This document shows positions 35,210-44,194 of a stretch of DNA of 64,000 bases, in pieces. Positions within the stretch are counted from its first letter, which is position 1; each line of letters opens with the position of its first letter. Source of the DNA: Vibrio sp. D404a (GTDB lineage: Bacteria > Pseudomonadota > Gammaproteobacteria > Enterobacterales > Vibrionaceae); assembly GCF_030248535.1 (NCBI RefSeq), contig NZ_JAHGAJ010000025.1:62001-126000 (forward strand), written 5' to 3'. Below the pieces are notes generated by a model. It did not search any database. It saw only the letters and a list, made by a program, of their open reading frames with translations, and was not told where the DNA came from. The translations under genes were made by a program, and so were the position numbers.

Positions 35210-36553
35210 TTAGCCAATGAACACCAATTTAGCGATGAAGATAGCCGCTAAGAAGTACATCGAGATAGAGACATCTTTGGTTTTGCCTGTTGCCAGCTTT
35301 AATACCGTGTAAGTAATAAAGCCAAGCGCAATACCATTCGCGATTGAGAATGTGAGTGGCATCATTAACGCCGTGATTGCAGCTGGTGCACCATTGGTGA
35401 AGTCTTTCCAATCAACGTGTTGCATGCTACTCATCATCACAAAGGCTACGTAGATCAGTGCGCCTGACGTCGCGTAAGCCGGGATCATGCCAGCAAGTGG
35501 TGATAGGAAGATCGCAGCTAGGAACAGCGCGCCAACCACAATGGCAGAAAGGCCAGTACGAGCACCCGCTGCAACACCAGCAGCACTCTCGACGTAACTG
35601 GTTACTGGTGGACAACCCACACAAGCCCCTGCGACACTTGAGATACTGTCGGCTTTAAGTGCCTTGCTTAGACCTTCGATTTTACCTGTTTCTGGGTTAG
35701 TTAGATGTGCACGTTCTGCCACACCCATTAATGTCCCCGCGGTGTCGAACATGTTTACAAAGAGGAAGGCTAAGATAACGCTGATCATAGAGACATTGAG
35801 TGCACCTGCGATGTCCATTGCCATAAAGGTTGGCGCTAAGCTTGGCGGCGCAGCGAAGAAGCCATTGTATTGCACAAGACCAAGCATCATACCGATAAGC
35901 GTTACGCTCAAAATCCCAATCAGTACTGCACCAAAGACTTTACGCTCACTCAGTACCGCGATAATAAGGAATGCGATAGCAGCAAGCAGAGCTTCTGGTT
36001 TGGTGAAATCACCTAATGAAACCAAAGTTGCTGGGTTTTCGACGACAATGCCCGCGGTTTTAAGACCAATCAGGCCCAAGAACAGACCAACACCAGCGGT
36101 CATGGAGTAGCGTAAACTCTCTGGAATGCTCTCTATGATCCATTGACGAACCTTGTAGAAGCTCATCCCGACAAATAGCACACCAGAGATAAATACCGCC
36201 CCAAGCGCTACCTCCCAGCTGTAACCCATTTCACTCACCACGGTGAACGAGAAGAAGGCGTTGAGGCCCATACCCGGTGCAAGGCCCACTGGCCAATTCG
36301 CAAACAGTCCCATTAACAGACAGCCAATCGCTGCACCAATACAGGTTGCAACGAACACCGCGCCAGAATCCATGCCAGATGCCGCCATGATCTGTGGGTT
36401 GACGAAGATAATGTAAGCCATGGTTGCGAAAGTGGTCACGCCACCAACCAATTCATTTTTTACACTGCTTCCGTGGGCCTTAATTTTAAAAAACTTCTCT
36501 AAAATTCCGTTATTCGCATCTTGGTTGAGTATTTCAGTTTTACTCTCACTCAT
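35210..36553 (-). CDS. AzgA-type adenine/guanine/hypoxanthine permease
   Basis: The 447-residue protein belongs to the AzgA/GhxP branch of purine permeases: NELVGGVTTFATMAYIIFVNP near residue 30 and GLAPGMGLNAFFSFTVV, plus VCPPVTSYVESAAGVAAGAR-like signature (VGCPPVTSYVESAAGVA). Such carriers import guanine, hypoxanthine or adenine with protons. The start at 36553 (MSESKTE) is preferred over 36607; AGGA lies upstream. It follows uraH on the same strand; a stem-loop (36671-36693) separates them. Confidence 0.92.
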   Translation of the reverse strand: MSESKTEILNQDANNGILEKFFKIKAHGSSVKNELVGGVTTFATMAYIIFVNPQIMAASGMDSGAVFVATCIGAAIGCLLMGLFANWPVGLAPGMGLNAFFSFTVVSEMGYSWEVALGAVFISGVLFVGMSFYKVRQWIIESIPESLRYSMTAGVGLFLGLIGLKTAGIVVENPATLVSLGDFTKPEALLAAIAFLIIAVLSERKVFGAVLIGILSVTLIGMMLGLVQYNGFFAAPPSLAPTFMAMDIAGALNVSMISVILAFLFVNMFDTAGTLMGVAERAHLTNPETGKIEGLSKALKADSISSVAGACVGCPPVTSYVESAAGVAAGARTGLSAIVVGALFLAAIFLSPLAGMIPAYATSGALIYVAFVMMSSMQHVDWKDFTNGAPAAITALMMPLTFSIANGIALGFITYTVLKLATGKTKDVSISMYFLAAIFIAKLVFIG

Positions 36554-36670
36554 GTCAGCAAGTCCTTTTATGTTGTGATCCATGTATTGAATACAGCAAG
36601 ATTTCAATATTAAGGTTTCATGTGTTTAAGGTGATTTCTCTTTTTTGGGCACGAACAAGCCTGACCAAGC

Positions 36671-36693
36671 TCGCTGACAGAAGTGGTCAGCGA
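36671..36693 (-). other. stem-loop between uraH and the AzgA-type permease gene
   Basis: TCGCTGAC (36671-36678) and GTCAGCGA (36686-36693) are perfect arms with a 7-nt loop; an overlapping alternative pairs CTGACCA with TGGTCAG. No T-run, so a stability or processing role is more likely than termination. Confidence 0.5.
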
Positions 36694-36748
36694 AGGCCTA
36701 GCAAAAATTAAGTGCGGCTAAATTTCCTTTATTTGTTATTGCTTGAGG

Positions 36749-37102
36749 TTAACTTCCGCGATATGTCGAGAAGCTGTAAGGGGATACTAAAAGAGGGACG
36801 TGGTAATGCGCATCCGGATCATCGAGTCCGAAGCGAATCACGACATCGTCTAAGAAAGGCACGCCATCAAGTTCGACGCCTTTGCTTTTGTAGTAATCTG
36901 CCACATAGAACACCAATTGATACTTGCCAGGGAGGAAGTTGCTACCAGCAAGAATCGGTGCATCGGTTCTACCGTCGGAGTTGGTCACAACCGTTGCCAA
37001 TTTTTCAGTTGAGTCTTCATTTACCTTGTAAAGCTCTACCTTGATTTCTGCTCCAGGTAGGCCGTGGGTGGTATCTAAAACGTGTGTTGTTAATCTTCCC
37101 AT
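36749..37102 (-). CDS. uraH: 5-hydroxyisourate hydrolase
   Basis: The 117-residue transthyretin-like protein hydrolyses 5-hydroxyisourate to OHCU, the step after urate oxidation. It has the three family hallmarks: N-terminal LTTHVLDTTHGLPG, the central GRTDAPIL (Arg-Thr/Asp) region and the C-terminal tetrapeptide YRGS. It has no signal peptide, so it is cytosolic, unlike some enterobacterial forms. AAGGA lies just before the ATG. It is divergent from puuE; two TGTATACA palindromes lie between. Confidence 0.97.
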   Translation of the reverse strand: MGRLTTHVLDTTHGLPGAEIKVELYKVNEDSTEKLATVVTNSDGRTDAPILAGSNFLPGKYQLVFYVADYYKSKGVELDGVPFLDDVVIRFGLDDPDAHYHVPLLVSPYSFSTYRGS

Positions 37103-37214
37103 AATCCTTCACGGCGCGTTGTCGCGTCCTGTCCTTCTGTTGTGTTTCATCTGTGATTTTTTGCCTGACAAAATCAATATCTGCTCACTTTGTCAGCACT
37201 AACTATGAACGAAC

Positions 37215-37222
37215 TGTATACA
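37215..37222. promoter_or_regulatory. TGTATACA site upstream of uraH
   Basis: The sequence ACTGTATACAATT contains the shared core TGTATACA, 113 bp before the uraH start. Confidence 0.65.
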
Positions 37223-37373
37223 ATTAGTAAAGTCAATTGTAGAAAAAATGTTAACTTTAAGTCGCTTTTTTTACGCACTAACTCTGTGCATTATCAATAT
37301 AAACTTGCACCAAGATATTTTAAGTTGTTGTTATTTAAAGGTCTAGTGTGGTGAATTTAACTTTAATAACGAA

Positions 37374-37389
37374 ATCTTTACATTAAGAT
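37374..37389. promoter_or_regulatory. ATCTT-N6-AAGAT repeat upstream of puuE
   Basis: ATCTTTACATTAAGAT differs from the MarR-gene operator candidate at 19432-19447 at one base in 16 and lies 3 bp from a TGTATACA palindrome. Confidence 0.5.
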
Positions 37390-37392
37390 AAG

Positions 37393-37408
37393 TTATTGTA
37401 TACAATAA
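37393..37408. promoter_or_regulatory. TGTATACA palindrome upstream of puuE
   Basis: TTATTGTATACAATAA is a perfect 16-bp palindrome, the longest of the set, 93 bp before the puuE start. Confidence 0.75.
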
Positions 37409-37500
37409 ATGTATGGGGTGAGGTTGCTCTTATGTCTAAGCCTGTAGAAGAAATTTACAGCTGAGCCACCAAGCCAAACACTTATGTTAGGAGTACTTGG

Positions 37501-38415
37501 ATGAATAAGGATTATTCAAGAGATTTGATTGGGTATGGAGCTACCCCTCCAAATCCTCAATGGCCGGGTAATGCGCGTGTCGCGGTCTCCTTTGTATTGA
37601 ACTACGAAGAAGGCGGTGAACGTTGTCTATTGCACGGTGATGATGAGTCAGAAGCATTTCTCTCAGAGATCCCATCAGCACAACCGATCAAAGGCGAGCG
37701 CCATATCAGCATGGAATCGATCTACGAGTATGGTAGTCGAGCTGGGGTGTGGCGTGTACTTCGTCTGTTTGATGAATATGAAATCCCGTTAACTGTCTTT
37801 GCTGTCGCTATGGCGATTGAGCGTCATCCAGATGTCGCCAAAGCGATGATGGAAGCGGGGCATGAGATCTGTAGCCACGGTTACCGCTGGATTGACTATC
37901 AATATATTGATGAGTCTGAAGAGCGCGACCATATGGTTAAAGCGATTGAGATCATCCAGCAAGTGACAGGCCAACGTCCACTCGGCTGGTACACAGGCCG
38001 AACGGGTCCAAATACGCGTCGACTTGTCGCAGAAGAGGGGGGGTTTTTGTACGACTCTGATGCCTACGATGACGACCTACCATACTGGCATACCGAGACT
38101 GGGCACCCTCAACTGGTGATCCCTTACACCCTAGATGTGAACGATATGCGCTTTTCGACAGCGCAGGGCTTCAACTCTGGTGAACAGTTTTTCCAATACC
38201 TAAAAGACACCTTTGATGCTCTTTATATGGAAGGTGAAACCGCACCGAAAATGATGTCGGTTGGGCTTCACTGCCGATTGGTCGGGCGTCCGGGTCGAAT
38301 CATGGCACTGAGACGTTTTCTAGATTACGTAAAACAACACGACAGCGTGTGGCTATGTCGTCGTATCGATATTGCCAATCACTGGCATGAACACCATCCG
38401 TATAAAGCGGGATAG
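37501..38415 (+). CDS. puuE: allantoinase, polysaccharide-deacetylase type
   Basis: The 304-residue protein is the metal-independent PuuE-type allantoinase, which opens allantoin to allantoate and has the NodB-like polysaccharide deacetylase fold, not the amidohydrolase fold of AllB. Family stretches: NYEEGGERCLLHGD, YGSRAGVWRVLRLFDE, EICSHGYRWIDYQ, GWYTGRTGPNTR and MMSVGLHCRLVGRPGR. AGGAG lies 7 bp before the ATG. It leads the operon puuE-uraD-alc-allA-puuD. Confidence 0.96.
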   Translation: MNKDYSRDLIGYGATPPNPQWPGNARVAVSFVLNYEEGGERCLLHGDDESEAFLSEIPSAQPIKGERHISMESIYEYGSRAGVWRVLRLFDEYEIPLTVFAVAMAIERHPDVAKAMMEAGHEICSHGYRWIDYQYIDESEERDHMVKAIEIIQQVTGQRPLGWYTGRTGPNTRRLVAEEGGFLYDSDAYDDDLPYWHTETGHPQLVIPYTLDVNDMRFSTAQGFNSGEQFFQYLKDTFDALYMEGETAPKMMSVGLHCRLVGRPGRIMALRRFLDYVKQHDSVWLCRRIDIANHWHEHHPYKAG

Positions 38416-38492
38416 TGAACTAGGAAAAGCAGTAACAACTCACAACGATAAAAACAACACAAGCAAAGAGAGCAATAGCAAGGAGGCTAACA

Positions 38493-39008
38493 GTGACAGT
38501 ATTTCGATCATGCCAACCCACAAAAATGGCTCGCGATGAATTTGTCGCCCATTTTGCAGATGTGTACGAGCACAGCCCTTGGGTGGCCGAAGCAGTGTAT
38601 GACCAAGGCTTAAATGCAGAGGATGATCATATCGAGAATCTTCATTTGAAAATGGCATCCACTCTTTTGCAAGCCGACCACGGCAAGCAGTTGGCTTTGA
38701 TCAATGCTCACCCAGACTTAGCCGGTCGAGCAGCAGTAAATGGCGAACTCACAGAGTCGTCTACTAAGGAACAAGCGGGGGCGGGCATCGATAAGTGCAG
38801 CGCCGAAGAATTTGAAAAATTCACTTCTTACAACAACAGCTACAAAAGTCGCTTCAACTTCCCTTTTATCATGGCGGTAAAGGGAGCCAATCGTTACCAA
38901 ATTCTTGAGTCGTTCGAGATGCGATTAGGAAATGATAGTGAAACTGAGTTTGCTACGGCGATACAAGAGATCAACAAGATCGCAATGTTTCGTCTCTGGG
39001 ATATGTAG
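38493..39008 (+). CDS. uraD: OHCU decarboxylase
   Basis: The 171-residue all-helical enzyme decarboxylates 2-oxo-4-hydroxy-4-carboxy-5-ureidoimidazoline to (S)-allantoin, completing urate breakdown. Diagnostic: AHPDLAGRAA (catalytic His region) and FIMAVKGANRYQILESFEMRL. The start is GTG at 38493, fixed by a perfect AAGGAGG 5-6 bp upstream; no ATG fits. It is 77 bp after puuE in the same operon. Confidence 0.95.
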   Translation: MTVFRSCQPTKMARDEFVAHFADVYEHSPWVAEAVYDQGLNAEDDHIENLHLKMASTLLQADHGKQLALINAHPDLAGRAAVNGELTESSTKEQAGAGIDKCSAEEFEKFTSYNNSYKSRFNFPFIMAVKGANRYQILESFEMRLGNDSETEFATAIQEINKIAMFRLWDM

Positions 39009-39130
39009 GTTAACGGAGTTAGCAGCTATTTCAGAACTCGCTTAATGCGTCGGATGCTGAGTAGTCAGCCACTGAACCTTTAAGTTCTCATTTTATTATT
39101 ACTTGATTAATTTCATAGGATTACACGGAC

Positions 39131-40117
39131 ATGACCCATAAATTTGAACAGTACATAAACCTAGCAGACGAAAAACTCGGTGCAGAAGCGATCTTCGCCA
39201 CGGACGATTTCTTTGCCGACAAAAGCCGCCTACTCAGCCACGCAGCACCCGTATGGAAAGATGACCTATACGATGACAACGGTAAATGGATGGACGGTTG
39301 GGAAAGCCGCCGTAAGCGTGGCGAAGGTTATGACTACTGTGTGATTCGCCTTGGTCTAGCAGGCACGATTGCGGGTGTTGATATCGATACTTCATTCTTT
39401 ACAGGTAACTTCCCGCCTTCTGCATCGATTGATGCATGCTATTCACCACAAGGCGAGCCAACAGACTCTACTGAGTGGCAAGAGATCCTTCCCTCTATTG
39501 GCCTGCAAGGCGACCACCATCACCTTGAAGAGATTGAAAGTGACCAAGTATTTACTCACCTGCGTCTAAACATTTATCCAGATGGCGGTGTTGCGCGCCT
39601 TCGTGTTTACGGTCGCCCGAGCGTTGATTGGGATGCGATTGATGCACAACAGCAAATTGACCTTGCAGCGGTTGAACATGGCGGACGCGCACTGGCATGT
39701 AGTGATGAGCACTACGGTAATAAAGCGAACATTCTTGGCCCTGGCCGCGGTGAAAACATGGGTGATGGTTGGGAAACAGCACGTCGTCGTACACCGGGTA
39801 ACGATTGGGTGATTGTTGCGTTAGGCCACCCGGGCAACATTGAACGTATCGTTGTTGATACTGCGCACTTTAAAGGTAACTTCCCAGACAGTTGTTCAAT
39901 TCAAGCGGCGTATGTAAAAGGTGGTACCGACGACCAAGTAGAGACGCAAAGTCTATTTTGGCGTGAGCTTCTACCGGCGCAAAAACTGTCTGCCCACAAT
40001 ATTCATGAATTCATTTCCGAGGTGAACGATCTTGGTGCGGTGACACACGTACGTGCCAACATCTTCCCAGATGGCGGTATCAGCCGTTTACGTCTATTTG
40101 GCACCAAAGCGAAATAG
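39131..40117 (+). CDS. alc: allantoicase
   Basis: The 328-residue enzyme hydrolyses allantoate to ureidoglycolate and urea. It shows the internal duplication of allantoicases: GWESRRKRGEGYDYCVIRLG in the first half and GWETARRRTPGNDWVIVALG in the second, each followed by a TSFFTGNFPPS- or TAHFKGNFPDS-like strand. Its presence means urea, not ammonia, leaves at this step, in contrast to the allantoate amidohydrolase route of E. coli. It is 15 bp upstream of allA. Confidence 0.96.
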   Translation: MTHKFEQYINLADEKLGAEAIFATDDFFADKSRLLSHAAPVWKDDLYDDNGKWMDGWESRRKRGEGYDYCVIRLGLAGTIAGVDIDTSFFTGNFPPSASIDACYSPQGEPTDSTEWQEILPSIGLQGDHHHLEEIESDQVFTHLRLNIYPDGGVARLRVYGRPSVDWDAIDAQQQIDLAAVEHGGRALACSDEHYGNKANILGPGRGENMGDGWETARRRTPGNDWVIVALGHPGNIERIVVDTAHFKGNFPDSCSIQAAYVKGGTDDQVETQSLFWRELLPAQKLSAHNIHEFISEVNDLGAVTHVRANIFPDGGISRLRLFGTKAK

Positions 40118-40131
40118 GTAAGGAAAAGAGT

Positions 40132-40692
40132 ATGAGTAATGGAATACGTCGTTTAGTGATCGAACCGTTAACCAAACAAGCGTTTGCTGAGTTTGGTGAT
40201 GTTATCGAGTCTGATAACAGTGATTTTTTCATGATCAACAATGGGTCAACTCGTCGCTACCACAAGCTTGCGGCAACGGATGTGCAAGATCAAGGTGGAG
40301 AAGCCATCATCAGCATCTTCCAGGCCACTCCGCTGAAGTACCCATTGACTATCGAGATGCTAGAGCGTCATCCACTTGGCTCTCAGGCATTCGTTCCATT
40401 ACTTGGTCAACCCTATTTAATTGTTGTCGCGCCAAAGGGCGAAAATCCAACATTAGCCAGCTGCCGAGCGTTCCTCAGCAACGGTCGTCAAGGAGTGAAC
40501 TATCACAAAGGTGTGTGGCACCATCCTGTTCTCGCGCTTACCGATCAAGACCAGTTCTTGATTGTGGATAGAGGCGGTGAAGGCCATAACTGTGATGAAG
40601 TTTATTTTGATAGCGACCTCGTGGCACTGCACTTGGAAGACCTGCCGACGGACAACAATAAGGAAGATCAGCGCGTTGAAAATGCGCTGTGA
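40132..40692 (+). CDS. allA: ureidoglycolate lyase
   Basis: The 186-residue cupin-like enzyme splits ureidoglycolate into glyoxylate and urea. Family stretches: EPLTKQAFAEFGDVIE, INNGSTRRYHKL, ISIFQATP, LERHPLGSQAFVPL and NYHKGVWHHPVLAL, the last with the metal-site His residues. AGGAAAAGAG precedes the ATG. It supplies the glyoxylate consumed by gcl and aceB upstream in the window. Confidence 0.96.
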   Translation: MSNGIRRLVIEPLTKQAFAEFGDVIESDNSDFFMINNGSTRRYHKLAATDVQDQGGEAIISIFQATPLKYPLTIEMLERHPLGSQAFVPLLGQPYLIVVAPKGENPTLASCRAFLSNGRQGVNYHKGVWHHPVLALTDQDQFLIVDRGGEGHNCDEVYFDSDLVALHLEDLPTDNNKEDQRVENAL

Positions 40693-40706
40693 TACAGGAG
40701 TTTATT

Positions 40707-42038
40707 ATGGATCCGCATATTACAGAATGGTTGAATTTGGCGATTCGCTGGATTCACATGATCGTTGGTGTCGCATGGATCGGCGCATCATTTTACTTTG
40801 TCTGGCTTGAAAACAACCTAAACAGAGTAAACCCAAAAACAGGCCTATCTGGTGATTTATGGGCGATTCACGGTGGTGGTATCTATCACCTTGAAAAGTA
40901 CAAGCTGGCACCACCAGAGATGCCAGAACACCTTCACTGGTTTAAATGGGAAGCTTACTTCACTTGGATCACAGGTGTGTGTCTACTTGGGGTTGTCTAC
41001 TACCTTAACGCTGAGATTTACCTGATTGCACCGGGCTCAGGCCTTGATTCGACTACCGCAATCGCGATTGGTATTGGTTCTTTTGTCGCTGGTTGGTTTA
41101 TTTACGATCTGTTGTGTGACTCTCCATTAGGTAAGACGCCAGTACTGCTTGGTATTGTGTTGTTCGTCCTGCTGGTGGCCGCGACTTACGGCTTGACCCA
41201 AGTGTTTAGTGGCCGTGGTGCTTACATTCATGTGGGCGCGATTATCGGTACCATCATGGTGGGTAATGTATTCCGCGTTATCATGCCTGCACAGCGCAAC
41301 CTAGTGAAAGCGATTGAAGAGAAGCGCGAACCTGATCCAGCACTTCCAGCGAAAGGCCTACTGCGTTCTCGTCACAATAACTACATGACGCTACCAGTAT
41401 TGTTCATCATGATCAGTAACCACTTCCCGAGCACGTATGGTTCGGAGTACAACTGGTTGATTCTAGCTGGTTTGGCGGTATTCAGTATCTTGGTTCGCCA
41501 CTACTTTAATACCCGACATGGCAGTCAGAAGTTTGCTTGGACAGTGCCAGTCGCCGCACTCGGTATGATTACGCTTGCGTTCGTGACCTCACCTTACGCG
41601 AAAAAGCAGATGACACCGACACCCGTTGCGAAAGCACCAGTGGTTGAGCAAGTGCAAAACAATCCAGAGGCTATACCAGTCGTGGAAGAAATTGCGACAG
41701 GAGCTGTGGAATCTGACAATGGTGTTCAAGTTCAGCAAACAGCAACTACCAGTGATACAGCATCTTCGGACGCAGGTATTCGCTTTGAGACCATCAACCA
41801 GGTCATTCAAGAGCGCTGTTCGGTGTGTCACTCAGCTTCGCCGACTCATGCTGCCTTTGCTGCAGCACCAGCTGGAGTGATCTTAGATACACCTGAAGAG
41901 ATCAAAGCCAACGTACCGAGAATCATCGCTCAAACTGTAACAACGAAAGTCATGCCACTTGGAAACCTCACCCAAATGACGGATGACGAACGTACTCTTA
42001 TCGGTGATTGGGCAGCACAAGGAGCGAAACTTCAATAG
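40707..42038 (+). CDS. puuD: membrane urate oxidase with cytochrome c domain
   Basis: This 443-residue protein is the PuuD-type urate hydroxylase: about eight transmembrane helices (to about residue 300; start region LNLAIRWIHMIVGVAWIGAS) plus a C-terminal cytochrome c. The haem site is CSVCH (C371, C374, H375), with a likely axial Met near 416 in VMPLGN. A Pro/Ala/Glu-rich linker joins the parts. It oxidises urate to 5-hydroxyisourate and passes electrons to the respiratory chain. The start at 40707 has CAGGAG at 6 bp spacing. It closes the operon. Confidence 0.95.
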   Translation: MDPHITEWLNLAIRWIHMIVGVAWIGASFYFVWLENNLNRVNPKTGLSGDLWAIHGGGIYHLEKYKLAPPEMPEHLHWFKWEAYFTWITGVCLLGVVYYLNAEIYLIAPGSGLDSTTAIAIGIGSFVAGWFIYDLLCDSPLGKTPVLLGIVLFVLLVAATYGLTQVFSGRGAYIHVGAIIGTIMVGNVFRVIMPAQRNLVKAIEEKREPDPALPAKGLLRSRHNNYMTLPVLFIMISNHFPSTYGSEYNWLILAGLAVFSILVRHYFNTRHGSQKFAWTVPVAALGMITLAFVTSPYAKKQMTPTPVAKAPVVEQVQNNPEAIPVVEEIATGAVESDNGVQVQQTATTSDTASSDAGIRFETINQVIQERCSVCHSASPTHAAFAAAPAGVILDTPEEIKANVPRIIAQTVTTKVMPLGNLTQMTDDERTLIGDWAAQGAKLQ

Positions 42039-42129
42039 CAGCATCCTTTACCTAAGAGCGTGAGTCTTAGGTGAGGCTTGGGGAGAGTTTGGTTATACGG
42101 GCACGCGCCAAACTCGTCCCACCCTGTTT

Positions 42130-42158
42130 CCCCGGTTCCTATACCGGGGCTTTTTGTT
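42130..42158 (+). terminator. terminator after puuD
   Basis: CCCCGGT pairs with ACCGGGG around TCCTAT, followed by CTTTTTGTTTT. Confidence 0.85.
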
Positions 42159-42266
42159 TTATGGGCTTAATTCTATTTTTTGAGATGTCGTACGGATATG
42201 TGTGTTGATGCACTTTAGGGTGTGGTGTATTGTTTGCGCTTCAATTCGCTATATATAAGAATTATA

Positions 42267-42983
42267 ATGATAAAACAATTAGTTATCTTCTCTTGCTGTG
42301 TGTTAAGCACTGCTTCTTATGCCCAATCTTTCAATAATCCCTACATCAGTTTTGAACTGGGTGGGAGCGCTCAAATATTCGCGAACCAGAGTGATGTATG
42401 GCAGTCCTCGGATCATGACCATATTCTTCCTCCCTCTCCGCCTCATGATCTCAATGAAGAGCTTGCACGCCCGGATTTTGGCAGTGGCTTCTTTACTGGG
42501 TTTAGTGCTGGAGTGTCGTTTAATCGAGATTGGGGTGCGGAAATCGGTTATCGAACCCAAGACATCTCGGTCGACCCTGAATCTCAAACTATCGATATTT
42601 CAGACAGCCCAGCATTCACGTATTGGCTGGAAACTCAATCGGATGACATGGTTGAAATGAAGCAACTGAGGCTTGCAGGCTTTCGCGAGTTCCAAGTCAA
42701 TCGATATGTTAAATCGAAACTAAAGTTAGGGATCACTCAGTCTGAGTACCAATTCTCACACAGGATTGATGAGTGGCATGATTCGGTTTCGACTCCAGGA
42801 AACCCATCAATAACTGAAACCTACTATTTGAATGTGAACGAGAAAGTATTCGGCGGTTACGCCGGTATCGAGGTTGGTGTTTTGCTCACGAGAAACATCA
42901 ACCTGAATCTATTTGTCGATATGTCTATCGATGAGTTTATGCTGCAAACCAATGCGGGTTTAAACACCGCGTATTACTTCTAG
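42267..42983 (+). CDS. predicted outer-membrane beta-barrel protein
   Basis: The 238-residue protein has a clear signal peptide (MIKQLVIFSCCVLSTASYA, cleaved before QSFNN) and a pattern of beta strands ending in NTAYYF, with a terminal Phe as in outer-membrane barrels. The segment GFSAGVSFNRDWGAEIGYR resembles OmpA-like/OmpW-like barrel strands. I cannot assign a family. The ATG at 42267 is weakly preceded by a ribosome site; a longer frame to 42222 lacks a signal at its start. Confidence 0.7.
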   Translation: MIKQLVIFSCCVLSTASYAQSFNNPYISFELGGSAQIFANQSDVWQSSDHDHILPPSPPHDLNEELARPDFGSGFFTGFSAGVSFNRDWGAEIGYRTQDISVDPESQTIDISDSPAFTYWLETQSDDMVEMKQLRLAGFREFQVNRYVKSKLKLGITQSEYQFSHRIDEWHDSVSTPGNPSITETYYLNVNEKVFGGYAGIEVGVLLTRNINLNLFVDMSIDEFMLQTNAGLNTAYYF

Positions 42984-42998
42984 TTTTAACGGCAGACC

Positions 42999-43877
42999 CT
43001 ACTCAAACGACAGCGCAAACGTCAGCAATATTGGTAGGGTCACGATACTTAAGAAGTTGCCAAACAGCACCATAGAGGCAACCTTAGGTGGCTCCACATT
43101 AAAGCGTTCAGCAAACAAGTAGTTCATTACCGCTGGTGGCAGCATGGTGAACAGAACCATCATTTGAAGCTGCAGGGTTGGTAGCGGGATAAAGAAGTAG
43201 ATAATGCCGAAGGCGATGGCTCCGGTGAACAGAGATTGCGCCGTGCATAGTAAACCTACCTTAAGGCCGCTGAGCCTTAGGTTGACCATTTGTGAGCCAA
43301 GCGACAACAGCATGATAGGTACGGCTGCTTGCCCAAGTAGCGATGTTGCTTCGTAAAGCGGATTCCAAACCGCGACGCCAGATAAGTTGAGCGTCATTGC
43401 CACGGCTGCGGCAAGGAAAATCGGCATCTTGAAGATCTGTTTTAGCGGGTTCCCTTCACTTAATAGTGCCAAACCCAAACTGATATGGATGCAGGCTGAA
43501 ACCACGAACAGCAATACTGCTGGCGCCAGCGCTGTGTCACCAAAGGTATAGGTGAATAGTGGGATCGCAAGGTTACCACTGTTGCGAAACATGTGTGGAG
43601 GTGCCCAAGCTTTGAAGTTGAGCTTAAAGATCTTACAGATTGGAATCATTAACACTGCAGGTACTAATACAGCCACTAATGAGGCAGTAATCAGTGGTAC
43701 TTGCTCAGTATCGAGCGGCATGGTTGCGAGGGATGCAAACACCAGAGCAGGGATACACACGTCCATATTGATGCGGTTGATAGGCTTAAAGTCCGGCTTG
43801 AGCCAACGGCCCACGGCAAAGCCAGCAGCAGCGAGCGCAAAAACGGGAAACAGAATGCCAACAACCTGCTCGAACAT
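42999..43877 (-). CDS. AEC-family (auxin efflux carrier) transporter
   Basis: The 292-residue protein has about ten hydrophobic segments and the AEC signatures: PVFALAAAGFAVGRW at the N terminus, NSGNLAIPLFTYTFGD and the C-terminal MLPPAVMNYLFAERFN. AEC carriers move small carboxylates such as malate or malonate; substrate here is unknown. AAGGA is 5 bp before the ATG. It is convergent with the OMP gene and upstream of no operon partner. Confidence 0.88.
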   Translation of the reverse strand: MFEQVVGILFPVFALAAAGFAVGRWLKPDFKPINRINMDVCIPALVFASLATMPLDTEQVPLITASLVAVLVPAVLMIPICKIFKLNFKAWAPPHMFRNSGNLAIPLFTYTFGDTALAPAVLLFVVSACIHISLGLALLSEGNPLKQIFKMPIFLAAAVAMTLNLSGVAVWNPLYEATSLLGQAAVPIMLLSLGSQMVNLRLSGLKVGLLCTAQSLFTGAIAFGIIYFFIPLPTLQLQMMVLFTMLPPAVMNYLFAERFNVEPPKVASMVLFGNFLSIVTLPILLTFALSFE

Positions 43878-44194
43878 AGAATTCCTTTTCTAAGTGACGG
43901 GTAAACTAAGGGTATGCTCAACACGGATTAAGCAGGCTGAGCGACGTGCATAAGTGTCCTAAGTTACCAACATAAATCGCTTACGTCGTGGGCATTTAGC
44001 ACACAGTAGAGATTTAGTTATATTTGATGAGAGTCTTCGACCTTTTTCGGTTAACAGACCTTGCGACAAAAAAGACCAGAGGCTGCGGTGCGACTGGTCC
44101 TAGAAGTCGAGGTGAATAGAAGGCTAGGCGAATCTGGACGGATTATTAACAACGATTGTCGTTGTTGCCTAGCAGGTGTTACTCGCTTTTAAGC
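43878..44194. other. gene-free stretch between AEC gene and guaD
   Basis: The 317-bp region holds the AEC promoter side on the left and the guaD terminator near 44068-44099 on the right. I see no gene, TGTATACA palindrome or other clear motif. Confidence 0.6.
44068..44099 (-). terminator. terminator after guaD
   Basis: On the minus strand GACCAG (44099-44094) pairs with CTGGTC (44079-44074), followed by a T6 run. Confidence 0.75.

Noticed and set aside
34982..36748. Possible purine riboswitch before the permease genes
   Set aside because: I could not find the conserved three-way junction core; only simple hairpins are present.
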